Origin: Distichodus sexfasciatus
Lineage: Eukaryota > Chordata > Actinopteri > Characiformes > Distichodontidae
Direction of reading: 5' to 3'
NCBI GenBank assembly: GCA_032718565.1
Contig: JAVGVS010000045.1
Coordinates: 1,140,668-1,204,667 of the forward strand
DNA: 64,000 nt
Within the stretch, counting starts at the first letter, position 1. Every line of letters begins with the position of its first letter. The translations under genes were made by a program, and so were the position numbers. A model generated the notes under the pieces. That model ran no database searches, was not told where the DNA came from, and saw only the letters and a program-made list of their open reading frames with translations. Below, piece by piece: positions 43,380-55,496 of this stretch.

Positions 43380-43560
43380 ACATTTGCAGCATTTAGCAGA
43401 CACTCTTATCCAGAGCAACTTCCATTTCTAATTTCAGGGACAATTGAGAGGAACTTAGGTTAAGGGTCTGTTTGAAATTTAACAAGGTAATTAAGAGGTC
43501 TAGATCTTAACCCACAACCCTGGGGGTCCGCCAGTGTTCTACCAGGCCACCAACAGCCCC
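43380..43560 (-). repeat. SINE family B, antisense copy
   Basis: The tail TTTACATTTGCAGCATTTAG leads, with GACACTCTTATCCAGAGCAA, then the worn tRNA-like head ending CAGGCCACCAACAGCCCC. Confidence 0.75.
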
Positions 43561-44481
43561 TCAGGCTCTTGAGAGATCACCCTGAGAAAGCAGTATCACG
43601 AACTGTTATATATTTTATATGTTGAGTTTAACTTTGATGGTTTTTTCAAAAAAAAAAAAAAAATATATATACACAGAGGGAAGGCATTGAAAAAGCAAGA
43701 GTAAGGAGCTGCCGCCACAGCAAGAAGGTCCTGCTCAATCCTCAAGAGGGGCCCCTTCAAAGTAGTTTGTATGCTCTCCTGTGGTTTTCTCCAAAAAGGG
43801 TGTTACCACAACTCAAATTCTCTCAGTCTCACAAAAGGAAAATGTATGTGTGCAGGGGTTGGCGCCTGCCCAGGCTGGTCCCTCTGCGCCCAAAGTTGCC
43901 TCCCACCACCCCTGTTGGGATTGGGATTACAGCTGTCCAGCCACTGAACCATCACACACAGCCCTTCTTTCTCTTTTCATGTTCTGGTTTGCTCACTCAG
44001 GTCTCTTTGTCTCACTAAGCACAAAGCTTCGGCTCAAACAGAGTCGTGAGACACCTAGTGAACAATAAAGGAACAGCAAGACCTTCTTTTGTTCTCGAAC
44101 ACATACATTATTCAACCAAATTAACAGGGTCGCAGAAAACTCAGAGCCAATATAACAGTATGGTGTAATGACTCTATAATATCACATGTAAGATCAGTGC
44201 CTTCGTGATGTATGTGGAAAGCAGCAGCCATTCAGAGCATCTTACTGAACTTATAATTGTAAAATAGGTTAGTAGTCGATCCAATTTCTATCATGATGGC
44301 TTCTGAGTAAAGTAAAGGCATAATGGGTAACAGTCAGTTATACCTGAAAGAAGTTTCAGAAAATATGTCCTTTGTCTCTGTAAAAGGTGTTCTCGCAAAG
44401 GCATTTAGGTCCACCTTTATCTGTGTATGAATCACATGATCTCATATCAAACGTTAGGAACTGTTTTTTTTTTTTAAATAG

Positions 44482-44570
44482 ATTAAATATCATGAGGAGT
44501 TTGAGAAGAGCAGAATGGGAGGAGAGGCTCCATCTTCACCATCCACCCCAGCTACAAAACACAACCTGAG
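44482..44570 (+). CDS. lasp1: lasp1 exon 5 (nebulin end, linker)
   Basis: Acceptor TTAAATAG after a T11 run, donor GTAAAAG. Encodes IKYHEEFEKSRMGGEAPSSP then STPATKHNL. 89 bases, ends two bases into a codon. Intact. Confidence 0.88.
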
Positions 44571-45446
44571 GTAAAAGACGCCCAAACTACACACACACAC
44601 ACACACTCACTCTCAACCACAACAACAAGGTCATACTAAGCTTCTGGAAGAGAGAAGGTTTGTGCAATAGTAGTTAATGTTTAACGGTCTTTCACAGTCG
44701 TAGTAGACAAACTGTGTGTGGGTGTGAGGGAGAGAGAATGTCAGACATTGTGAACTTTAGGCATGGCATCGAATACTTCAGCACCGTTTCTCTTACATAT
44801 ACCCAATTAGGGTGTAAATCTCAATATGATAGGGCTATGCGATCTGACCAAAATATCATATCCCGATTAAATCATGTCAATATCCGATATATTTTACAGT
44901 ATAAAGAATGCTTTAAATCTACAAAGTTCCAGGCTCAGCCAGACTCTGCCACAAAACACGCGTAAACTTCACATTCATATGGAACGTGATGCTGCTAATT
45001 CTGGTTTATATTTTTACGCTGACAGCGAAAATAATTCGCTTTTTATCTGCTTATTCGCTAAGAGTCATTCATTCCGCACTGTAATGTACTCAAGTTTTTA
45101 CTATCTTTATACATTAAAACGGCGCTGTATTGATTTCTTGTGGTCAACGGGCGCTTATTTAACGAAATGACCGTAGTAAGGCGCAAGCGCTTTAACTGTG
45201 CTTAGTAAGGAGCCTTAAGGCACCAGTAAAACCTGAAACATTTAAAAGAACAACATTCTTCTGTTAATAAAAATAGACTTCCTGCTTGATATAACACGAT
45301 GTTACAAAATGTATGATGTTTTCACTTTGAATTGATGCTGCAGTCTTGTTGATCATTGAATCGATGCATTGGTACAGATTGATGTATGGTTACACCCCAA
45401 TAACCGTAATTTTGTTTAATTGTCTACTTCCATCTTTTTCTCGCAG

Positions 45447-45534
45447 TATATCAGCTTCCCCAGCTGCATCGCAGAATTACTCACTATGAGTCGGGAGCTG
45501 TGCGCCACGTCGAGTTCAACCTCCCAGCTCTGGG
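45447..45534 (+). pseudogene. lasp1: lasp1 exon 6, disrupted (linker)
   Basis: Acceptor TTCTCGCAG, donor GTAACG. In phase with exon 5 it reads (S)ISASPAASQNYSL, then TGA at 45486-45488, then VGSCAPRRVQPPSSG. The pattern QNY...AP..VQ...G resembles the LASP1 linker (YGGYKEPAAPVSIQ). The stop is probably linked to lost bases at a former GGYE-like codon group. Confidence 0.65.
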
Positions 45535-46563
45535 GTAACGTATTATACACAAAAATGCTCTTTTTCTCCCCTTTCACAAAGGCCCTTGGAAGTGCTCCAG
45601 TGCCTGCCCTGATCAGACGCCTCACTTTGGTTTTCAGCAGTGACTCAGCTCTCTTTCTCTCAGCTTTAATGCCACAGCTTTTACTCCGCTCAGTCAGCCT
45701 CCTGAAAGAAACTAAGTTGTTGTGTAATTTTTTGTGGCAAAATTCAGCGTGACAGGGGAAAACCTATCGGCAAAACCTGATGTCTGAACGCGGCGACTTT
45801 ATCGCCTTTTGCTCCATTCTTATTTCCTAAAAATTCAAGAATTGCCCGGCACCTGAGGGGTTGCCCATTCAAATTTGAGAGTGTACTGACATGAGATTTT
45901 GCTTATAAAAGTTCCACTGCAGAAGTTTGACGATAATAACGTCACAGCAAATGCGTTTCGCACGGCGCTGGCAGATAGAGAGTGTCATCTATATCAGGAG
46001 TGGAGGTGTCGGCTGGGGAGGAGGGTGTTAAGACAGATCATACGCTAAGTTTCAGCTCATTTACAGTGATGTACAACCGCCTCAATATGAATTGGATGTC
46101 ATATATTCTCGCAGACTTAACAGCAGATTCCCTAAACCTTTATAATGTTCAGACCAACAAGCATGAGTTATGCCTTGTATATCTCAAAACTACATGCATG
46201 TGGTAAAAATTGTCTTTATTAAATGTTTACAGATATGTGTGAAGTATAAACCAAGCTTCAGTCCAGTAAAACATCAAATGGCTTTTGGACTAAGCTCAAT
46301 TAATTATTGCTGAAGTACCAAAGGATATTTGCTATTCAGCCTCAAAGCTAGTCTAGGACTAGGCTTAATCCACAATTAAGGAAATTCGTCTGGATCATAT
46401 GGTATCAGTTTATGCTTAAACGGATAGTTTCAGATTAATTTAAACATAAAAATCTAGATATTTCTATGCTAAATGGCTTAAAGAAGCCCTGAGAAAAAAT
46501 TGAAACTCTACAGTGATATTTCCTCAATCCTTATTTTTCCTGTTTTTAAACCAAAGCTTACAG

Positions 46564-46790
46564 ATGTCACCCTTTCATGATCCAAAGACCCGTGTGTGTG
46601 TGGTTTATGTTGTTGCATTACCACTCGGGTCACGACGAGGACGAGGTCTCTTTCCTGGACGGAGACGTGATCAGGATGCCTGTTTCTATCACGGTGGCTG
46701 GATGTACGGCTGAAAAGGAGGCAGACCAAGTCGTGTTGGGGGCATGCTGTTCACAACTAAGTGTGGGAGGCCATCTGGAGCACCACAGCA
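46564..46790 (+). pseudogene. lasp1: lasp1 exon 7, disrupted SH3 domain
   Basis: Acceptor AAGCTTACAG. DPKTRVCVVYVVAL in one frame passes, through a one-base gain near 46621, to HSGHDEDEVSFLDGDVI in the next; a one-base loss near 46673 leads to GGWMYG, which is followed by TGA at 46711-46713. Further on, GGMLF and, one frame away, a GTGGGAGGCCATCTGG segment echo the SH3 end GMLPANYVEAI. The order DEDEVSF-DGD-GWMYG is diagnostic of the LASP1 SH3. The end coordinate is approximate. Confidence 0.8.
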
Positions 46791-46799
46791 CCATGAAGA

Positions 46800-49350
46800 G
46801 AGAGAGAGGAGTGTGGGAAAGAAGAGAGATGAGAGAATTAGGAGCAAATATGGCTAACGGGCTTCAGTGCCATCTCATATTTTGGGTGGTTTTCTTGTTT
46901 TCCTTTTTTCTTTTCTTCTATTCTATCTTGTTAATGTGTCTATAAAGTGGGATGGACTGTAAAACACACACACAGGTTACACATTATATCTAGGGGAGTA
47001 GTAAAAAGACATATCGGGAGTGTATACCTGCTTGCTCCTGCCTGCTCTTTGTTTTCTCTCTGTTGCCCTCTTATGCTCACACGTCCGTCTGGTTCTTTGT
47101 CCTGTTTCTTTCCTAAGGTCAGAGGAGCGGTGCTGTCACAAGTGGCACTTAATGTCTTACTGGCATACACACACACACACAATATTATCATTACCCCTGT
47201 AGGGTTTCTATAAGTATCAGCCTGATGAAAAAGATATATAGCACTTAAACAGATGCTAGCAGATTGAATTCATTCTGCATGCTACAAGGACAATGAGGCT
47301 GTTTAAACTGGACCCTTTTTTTTAATTTTTTTCCTCCGCTACATCTCTTTGCGAGGCCTGGTCTTCCTACTGCATTTCCTACCCTGACCTTCAGGGTTCT
47401 TCATTCATCGTGCAGTAGTACTGACTTCTGATCATTCCATTTGTTGCGCTCAATCTTAAAGCAGACCTCTTGCATCCTGGGTATTGTAGTGAAACTGGAA
47501 TATATAGCTAATATACAAAGGCTATGGCATATGTGCCCACTCTTGCTCGGCTCGTAAGGGTGTAAGATGACTGCCAAATTGGCAGCAGATTTCATCACCA
47601 TCTCACATTGAGGCGTCATCTCAGTTAACATTAAAACGATAGACTTGGAGTCTGTTTCGGCCAGCACAGCCACTTACTAGATGGAATACAGTAGTGAACT
47701 CTTTCTCAAGAGACTTAAAGTTGATTAATTAGTAGAAAATGAAGGTAATCGGACACCTGAGAGCTGTAATCTAGGGGCTGGTTTCTTGCTCGTGGAATAA
47801 CCCTAGTCATGGACCAAGTTAGGTAGTAGAGGAAAGTTTCACTGGTCTCACGATTCAATTTGAATACGATTATCAGGTCAACGGTTCAATTTGATATGAT
47901 ATCTTGATGCATCCCATAAATTTTCTACTTCACATTGCGCACAAATTGGCCATGGATCACAACCTGTATTTCTTTATCACTAGAACGTTAATGCGGCAGC
48001 CAGAAAATCACAGTCATTATGGTATAATTCAGGGATTTTCAACTGCTTCTGTCCCAGGGACCACCACTCAGACTAAACAGTGTATGCTTAGTAGAGTATT
48101 TTTCTTAATACTTTTTAGATATTTGCATTGAATTCATTATTCATAAAGATGGCCAGATCATAAGGAAATGTTTTGAAATGAACTACATTTCAAGAGAAAG
48201 AGACAAAAAAAGCATTCCGGAAGTGAGGTTTTGGGCGCTCTCAGTGGAAAAAAACGCATTTGGTGGACACAGGCCCTTATGGTCAGCCACTGCATCAATG
48301 CAGAATCATACATGTTTGCATTGTGATGCATCAGTTATGTGATTCATTTCAACACCCTTGTTGTACTATCAATGAGATGGACACCAACCTCAAAGATAGT
48401 CTTACATCGGGCTTAACTACCATCAGAAATTGGCCCCAGAAGTTGGAGCTTTAGAGAAGCACAACGCAGAGGGTGCTTTGTCTTAATGCCGATGGAGCCT
48501 AGTTCTGGACTAAATCTCAGTCTTAATGTTGATTCTTTGTGGAAGATGCTTTGGTAGTTGTAGACTAAACTAAATCTGCTGATTTTGGACCCAGTTCTCT
48601 TGTTTTCCATTCTTTTTATTATTTTTCTAAAATATATTCCATGATCATATGATAATGTGTCTCAGCACCATTATTCTGTGTGATATTTGCCCCAGGATCA
48701 CGATATTCCGCTTGCCTCTTTGTTGGTATTAAAGAGGCGGAACTGTGATGTTGTTTAATCAGTACCAATTGAATAAAATAGATCTATTTGTATAACAAAA
48801 ATAGGCCGGTTTGTTAAACTGGAGACAATGTTGAGTTTATTTACAGCCGCAGGACATAACGTTGTTGACTAACTGGAAGTAAGAACAATCGTGATTTTGC
48901 TGCTCATTAACCTTCTGAGAAGAATTCTTCAAATTATAATGTGCGTCGTCACAACCTCTTCAGAAATACCTACTCATAGTAACAAAAACGGAAACTAAAG
49001 TTATCTACTGTGCTTTTTATAAATATATATTCAGGACTTTTTCATTCATAATCCCAGATTCTGAATGTGTCAATCTGATTTCATATTATTGTTATGTTTG
49101 GAAAGATATCATCTGTTAACCCCTTCAATAAGACTATATTGTTTCTCAGTGTTTGTTGCCTTTTATTCAATTCTGGACAAATTAGTACAGAACCTGGGCC
49201 ACACGCTCCAGAAAAGTCTAGTTTGTTGAAGTTATGGAACCTACAGCTTATTCTTATTCTTCTCGTTGGATTTTATTTGCTCTTAAATATTTAGTTATAT
49301 CCATGAACAATGAAGCACCAACTAGACCACCACCATCTAACGTTCCTGAA
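46800..49350. other. non-genic region after lasp1
   Basis: No exon recognised. Includes the dispersed element copy at 47840-48360. Confidence 0.45.
47840..48360. repeat. dispersed DNA element, copy 2
   Basis: Matches 29870-30390: GAATACGATTATCAGGTCAA, GATGCATCCCATAAA, TTTTCAACTGCTTCTGTCCC, GATGCATCAGTTATGTGATT. Confidence 0.6.
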
Positions 49351-49794
49351 CATCAGCTCACAGTGCAAGACAGAAGCTAGTGAGAATGTATTTTACGTTT
49401 AAATTTGCACTAAATATTGAAGTGAAGGAAACGTCCCGTCTTAAAATGAGCCATTTGACAGATACATCTCTAAAATTGGTTGATCTCGAATTTAAAAAAA
49501 TGTTACTTCCTACTGTTCTAACATTTGTGACAAAACCTGGGAACAGCTGCTGGAACAATGTTATCTTAGTGATCACACCTGAAGCACTGCAAATGCTTGT
49601 TAATATGTTTTCAGGGATGTAAAGATGGATCATGAGGTTTCTGGGTCTGAACTCGGACATAACTAGAACTGTTCTCTCTGGATCTGTAGTCTCAATATTT
49701 TGAGAGTATTTCCTCAGTACTGCCACTCAAAAGTTCTTGGAAATTAGTCTGAATAGGAAATACAGCAAATGAGCAGGACATGGAGTTAAAAATA

Positions 49795-50165
49795 ATTTTA
49801 ATAGAAATGATGAATGTACAATTACAGCCTGGCAGAATTTAAGCATTCTAGCTGTCAGCTCTTCAAGGTAATCTGATAGTCTTCCTCTGCACCATGCGCT
49901 CAAGTTGCTCCCACAACAGCTAAATGGGGGTCTGATCTGGAGGCTGGGTTGACCGGCCCAATAGTCATGAATTATGGTTATTTCAAATATTGCCACATAT
50001 TTTTGAGGTAGAGCTGGGTCGCCACATCCTGTCGTAGGATGAAATTAAGTGCTGTCCACAGGGTATGACATGGCGTTGCAAAACCATGTGATAGCTCTCT
50101 TCAAAAATAAATTCCCATTTTACCACCTCCAAAAAACAATTTTGAGACAATCCATCTTTTATTTA
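49795..50165 (-). mobile_element. Tc1-like transposase gene relic
   Basis: On the + strand it reads AGCTAAATGGGGGTCTGATC, GTCCACAGGGTATGACATGG and CGTTGCAAAACCATGTGATA, the familiar antisense Tc1 transposase sequence of fish. The ORF is broken; only part of the catalytic domain region remains. Confidence 0.65.
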
Positions 50166-50940
50166 AGTTTGTTCACGGATTTCTCGTCAGAGATTCTGTA
50201 CAGGATTTGATTCGCCAATCGGTGCTGCATATTGAGAGAAAATGGATCCTCGACCAGAACTAAAATGCGCGAGTTGTGAACTCGTCTATATGATGGAAGC
50301 CACGGGTCAGTTGTGTAAACACACGCCCAGTCTTTCATTGTGTTGGATCAAACACGCGGCTCCAGTTCAGTCAAATTTTTTATTATAGACAAAACTCATA
50401 TTTTAGCTGATAAACAACAACAACCAATGCTTCTAACGGCTAAGACAGCTATTTAGTGAGATTTTTCAGTACAGTCCGGACGGTGTTCATCGGCATATTT
50501 TTGACGCGACCATGGGCACGCTGTGCTTCAGGAAATGGTTATGTCCCTGAAAATGCCAAACGCCTCAAATTGGCTCAAAATTACCCAAGACTTAAGTATT
50601 TCTTCCCTTTCAATAAATCAGATTTTTTTTTTTCATCCTATTATGTTAAAGAGTAATTAATGGGGAAAATTTGCTATAAAATCATTTATTCTCTATCCAG
50701 ATGGGCAGTAAAAGGAAGTGTTTTCAGCTGACACTAACCTCATTACTAACCTCACTATCCCCCATCTTTGAAGAAAGCAAAGTTTGAAGAACACATTCAT
50801 TGTTTCCATTAAAATCATTATGTCTAATCCCTGACACATTTCAGCATGTCCTCTGCCTTATTAGCTCCATTTCTATTCAGACTAATTTCATGTGTGTTTC
50901 CAGGCAGAAAATAAGGATATTTCCAAGATCTAAATTTTTG

Positions 50941-50948
50941 AGTGGTAG

Positions 50949-50995
<47 letters not shown>

Positions 50996-51001
50996 ATATT
51001 A

Positions 51002-51034
<33 letters not shown>

Positions 51035-51035
51035 T
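50941..51035. repeat. (ATT)n microsatellite
   Basis: Two runs of ATT/TTA separated by ACATATTATT. Confidence 0.9.
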
Positions 51036-51699
51036 GGGGGTGGTGTATATTGAAATATGATGGGAAAATAATGAACCCTTTCCACCTTTATATTACTTTG
51101 AAAACTGATCGAAGCATGTGAACTACTGTCTCTGTTGTGATCTGATGTAATCATCTCAAAGAAGTCCCTGATGATGGATATAACAGTGTGCAGCTTGTTT
51201 TGATTTCATTTTTGACGTCTCTATTACGTCCTAAGACATTGGAATGTGAAGGTCAGTTTGAATTTTTTGCTCCAGACACACCTTATAACTAAAACAGTGA
51301 ACCCTTTATGCCATGACGGACACGTTAAACAGGATGTTGCATTTGTATGTGAAAACGTAATCATATCATTTGGTAAGAGTATGACTCAATGAACTCGAAA
51401 AGGAAACGTAACAATTCATCATCTCTTCTGTCCTCTTTTTTAATTTAAAGATATCAAATAGGTCTGACCTGTAACCAAAACACTGTATGTCACATATGTA
51501 AGCCTAAATGCACTCTTTCTGTCTGTCTGTTCATTCATTCCATTATTTGACCAGCTCTTTCACGTGCAGCATTTGTTTCTTCATGATATGTTTAGAACTC
51601 ATGTTTATTAGGGATGCACTAGGATCTTTGTCTCTTAATGATACAAAAAATAACTTCAATCAATTCAAAAACCTAAATCAATTTTTTTCTTGTGTAAGG

Positions 51700-52030
51700 G
51701 TCTCAGCCAGGTGGATCAGAAGCCTGTATAGGGAGAAAAATCTGAACCGGCTTAATCCTGTCAGGTCGCAGGGACCGAATATTCCGGGACTACCTGGCGT
51801 GAACTAACTCAGGGCGGCACCAGAACAATGAGCACGCTCATGGGACAGTTTAGAGTCACCAATTAAATCTATAGTAAGATAAAATATAAAACTAGAGTTA
51901 ACGGGAGAAAAGCCACATGAATGACGTGGGAGACTCCAGACACACAGAAAGGCCCCATGGCCGTTCTGGGATCAAACTCAGGATCTTTCTTTTACTGAGA
52001 AGGCTAGCTCCAACCACCGCACTGGCTAAA
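51700..52030 (-). repeat. SINE family C, worn antisense copy
   Basis: Contains AACCGGCTTAATCCTGTCAG, GGGACAGTTTAGAGTCACCA, CACAGAAAGGCCCCATGGCC and GGGATCAAACTCAGGA, matching the copy at 40320 in the same order. Confidence 0.75.
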
Positions 52031-52203
52031 AAATGATCTGCAACCAAAGTTCATGCATGAAAGGGCGGAAGTGTGCAGGGGTACTGAGAATTTCCAAATA
52101 CATCTCTTTTAACATTGAACAAATGTTGATGTAGGTAAAGATGAGAGTAGAGTGTGTATGAAAGCTGTGGGGCATTGTACATTCTCAGTTATATGTTCAG
52201 TGT

Positions 52204-52475
52204 GGAGTGGCGCAGGTAGTTAGAACTGTTGCCTCACAGAGAGAAGGTCCTGGGTTTGATCCCCAGGTCTGTGTGGAGTTTGTGTGCTCTCCCTGTGTCC
52301 CCATGTTCTCTCCGGGTACTCACCAGCCCAAAAGTATGTGCCGAAGTTGACTGGATGCTCTAAGTTGTGGGCGTGTGTCTGCCCAGGTTAACTTTGAGCC
52401 CCTGGCGCCAAAGTCCCGGAATAGGCTCCGGTCCCCGCGACCCCGAAGCATTTTGAATAATGAATGAATAAATGT
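52204..52475 (+). repeat. SINE family C, sense copy
   Basis: Head GGAGTGGCGCAGGTAGTTAG, B box GGGTTTGATCCC, body GTGTGGAGTTTGTGTGCTCT, AATAGGCTCCGGTCCCCGCG and an AATGAATGAATAAATG tail. Confidence 0.8.
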
Positions 52476-52899
52476 TCAGTGTGAAATCTCAATGTGAACT
52501 GTGGCTCTGTTTGTCCAAATTTGCGCTTTTCACCTCATCGTCAGGGCCGCTCCACGCTGCATTACCACAGGGCCCCGGGGTCACATCTCTAGCCGGCTGC
52601 TCGCATCTTCTTGTTGAAACTTGTTTTCTTTCTCGGTTATGTAGGTGAGGAGCTGGTTAATGTGTGGGCCAATAAAATGCATTCTTTCTATCAAGATCTT
52701 GTGTCTGCTCCTTGTGTTGGTTGTAAGAGATGGAGCGAAGTGGATATTTGTTCTTATCTGCTTCAGATATATCATTTACTTCACATTTACAGGGTTGGAG
52801 GAATGTCTTATTCTTAACTCAACTTTAATTATGATCATTTTATATAATTTCATAATTTTTTAAAAGTTTTTTTACTGTTTGGATTTGCTATATGTTAAC

Positions 52900-54750
52900 A
52901 ATGATGGGCAGGTTGAGAACACTTTATGGATATAAATAGATTTTAATGGCCCAGACCTCAACAATGTAAAAGTCAGTATAATGTTTTACACAAAACATTT
53001 TTGTCCAACTTTATTAAAGCCCTTAATATGAATCATTTGATAGGTTTCCAAAAAAGACAAGAAAAATCAAGAATCTATCCTTCGGTGGGATTATTATTAT
53101 TACGATAATGTTGTATTATTATTTACTACTACTACTACTACTACTACTTACTACGCAGTTACAGGTAAAATTACTGGTGTTAAAAAGTACTTTAGTAAAA
53201 AAACCAAAGTTTGCAATACACTTATTTTTGGCTGTTGATATTTATTGAGAATTTTTCCACATCATTTGTCTAGTCCAATGATTATTTATTTGTTTGTTTG
53301 TTTGTTTGTGAAGTTTTAAAATGGTCTCACTAAAATTATATGGCTACTGTGGATATTAAAGGTAGTGAAATAGATTGCTTACTTTAATTTGTATTCAAGT
53401 CTCAAAACATTCTCACAAAAGTACAAGTACCTAAAATAATCAATACTTAATTATGCAAGGTGAGTAATATACAAGTTCTCAAAATGTACTACCTAGATTA
53501 TCGATGACTAGCGAGTATTCAGCAAATATATTTATTTTGAATTTGTAATGCCACATCACCCCACATTAGTTTTTGAATTACTTTCACCAAAACGGTATGG
53601 CATAGCATAAAATGTACAGTAAAATTTTTAAAAATATAAGAAGTTTATCGCAGTTTACTTTACATCCAGTGAGTGAAGATGGTACAATTAATTGCATACA
53701 TTGTATAATTTGTAGGAAATAGTTTTATCGCTACTCATTATTTTACTCTTGTGTTAGGGGTATGTCCCGTGGCTGTCAGTTATTTATAATAACAAACAGC
53801 ACCCAAATTTTGCCAAAATGTGTTATAATGTATTACTGAAATATGTTACACCCATAAATATTACTGTATGCACACAGCAGCAAAAGTAATACATTACTCC
53901 AACTGTTAGCTTTACACTGCTGACATTTTTACCCTGACTTTTTCTCCCATGACTCACCACAATTGCTCCCCAGAAGAATGCGCTAGGCGGAGCCACCTGT
54001 CCGCGCCTCCAAGTCACCGGCAGTGTTTTCTGCACCAATGACCAGCCTGACACCCACGGAGTGAGGCGTTTATCACCACCACCATCACTACTGGCCCACC
54101 ACCTCCACCATCGGCGTTGATATTTTGATGCTGATGTTCTTTGCCATCATCGGTTCTGTCTTCCTCCTCCCCACATCATCCATGCCAGACGCGACATCAT
54201 CACGAAGAGCAACAGTCCGATATGTTCATGTTACATCCCACGAGGAAAGGTTGCATGCCATGCGTGGATATTACGGTTTACAGATGATGATGAAAGAGAA
54301 GAGGAGAAGGAGGAGGTGAGAGGAGACAATTTTAGTACAGCCAGGGGTCAGTGCATGACATCACTTTCAGCATTGAATTTACCGTGGAAATGAAAAGTGG
54401 TCAGTCTGTCTAGCCTTCATCCCTTGAGGCAGATGCTTCTGATCACGTCTGAGAGGGATTCTATCTGGTTTCAACTGGATGGACATGGACGTGATTTTGA
54501 GAATCAGATTTGTTTGCTATGTAAGTCAGAACTTACAAAGAGTGGTAGTCTTGAAGCAAACACAGATAGCTCCGCCACATAAACAGGAGACTGTAACACA
54601 GAGACAGATCAACACACACTCACTAATTAACAAATGAGCACTATACAGCACAAAATATACAGAATATATAAGAGCCAATAGAATTCTAAAGACATAATAC
54701 AAAGTGAAAGTAGAAAGGTGAATGAGAGCCCACCCATGATAGGAAGATCA
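52900..54750. other. non-genic region
   Basis: AT-rich, with an ACT tandem (53130-53148), a TTTG tandem (53291-53310) and a CAC/CAT-rich stretch at 54070-54190. An ORF at 54128-54319 is discussed under rejected items. Confidence 0.4.
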
Positions 54751-54754
54751 ACAG

Positions 54755-54890
54755 TCTCGAATCCCACAATCCCGGCACTGCCCATGTTAGCTGTCCACTG
54801 CTCCTTCAAGTGACACAAACAGCAGGTCAAGAGATTATAAAATTGTGCTTTGCAGTGGTGTGTTCAATGACAAAATAATCACTTACTTTT
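54755..54890 (+). repeat. SINE family A fragment
   Basis: Recognisable by GTTAGCTGTCCACTGCTCCT and GTGTGTTCAATGACAAAATA. Confidence 0.55.
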
Positions 54891-55319
54891 ACAGTTTCTA
54901 TCAGGTAATACAAAAAGAGTATAAATATAATATATCAGGGAACATCAACTTTGGACTGGTTACAGGACCAAACTAATAGGCTGTACTCAACTTTGCTCAA
55001 CTGAAATTCATTTTAAAACCGTCAATCGTCTGGTTTTGATTATCTCCTACTGCTAATAGTAGTCAAAAGTCAAAGAAAACTTTACAGAGTACAAAAAAGA
55101 CAAATAAGGCACATAGAAGAGGCATATTTAAATAAAGTATACATTTAAAACTAGAGGTAGAGTTTTGAGTTGGGTTCGTTTGTACTAATGTGCAAAATTT
55201 ACAAAACTCAAGAACTCAAAAATGTGTATATAAGCACCCCACGCCGCTATAGGCCTTATGTTTTAGAGTTGGACCTAATGCATGGGTTAATCTAGACACT
55301 TGGTTCTGATGTGTTTCAG

Positions 55320-55496
55320 GTGGATGATGAAACCTGGATGACGGAGAAGTGTTGGTGTGCAGGGTGTAGACGGGAGTGTGTTTTAAACACCTGTCCACAA
55401 GTGGTTCGGCACCACCCACCCGGCCAGTATCCACACCTTCCGCGGGTCCTCCTGTCATCCCGCCCGTTGCTGCCTGAAGATATCATCTCTGTTTGA
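55320..55496 (+). other. unassigned exon-like ORF with downstream polyadenylation signal
   Basis: A good acceptor (GATGTGTTTCAG) opens a 58-codon ORF starting VDDETWMTEKCWCAGCRREC and ending LLPEDIISV at TGA (55494-55496). It is GC-rich compared with its flanks. AATAAA lies about 290 bases after the stop (55788-55793). I do not recognise the protein and found no convincing upstream exon. It could be the last exon of a small gene, a relic, or chance. Confidence 0.3.

Larger units (their letters stand above)
28939..46790 (+). pseudogene. lasp1: lasp1, LIM and SH3 protein 1, all seven exons present, three disrupted
   Basis: LASP1 is an actin-binding scaffold of focal adhesions: a LIM domain, two nebulin repeats, a linker and an SH3 domain, about 260 residues. 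Exons in order: 28939-29007, 37504-37598, 38828-38912 (LIM and start of the nebulin region), about 42833-42933 (nebulin), 44482-44570 (nebulin end and linker), 45447-45534 (linker) and about 46564-46790 (SH3). Exons 1-3 and 5 are clean and in phase. Exon 4 has a net loss of about seven bases and no donor; exon 6 has an in-frame TGA; exon 7 has at least three frame changes and a TGA after GWMYG. LASP1 rather than the nebulette relative is chosen for TLNMKNYKGFEK, EEFEKNKGK and IKYHEEFEKSRMGG. A truncated LIM-only product of about 83 residues plus a short tail is conceivable. Decay and sequence error are both possible. Confidence 0.8.

Noticed and set aside
45420..45752. 110-codon + strand ORF overlapping lasp1 exon 6
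   Set aside because: It runs in a different frame from the lasp1 linker and reads through the donor into intron.
49358..49726. 123-codon - strand ORF
   Set aside because: No recognised motif, no splice context, AT-rich. It lies beside a Tc1 transposase relic and is probably chance.
54128..54319. ORF starting MLMFFAIIGSVFLLP that looks like a signal peptide
   Set aside because: It ends in a low-complexity KEKRRRRR run. The donor-like site after it does not join in phase to the 55320 ORF, and no other support was found.
55320..55496. Possible interleukin-17-like last exon because of the C-x-C-x2-C pattern
   Set aside because: The later cysteines and the VGCTC-type ending expected for that family are absent, so no assignment is made.
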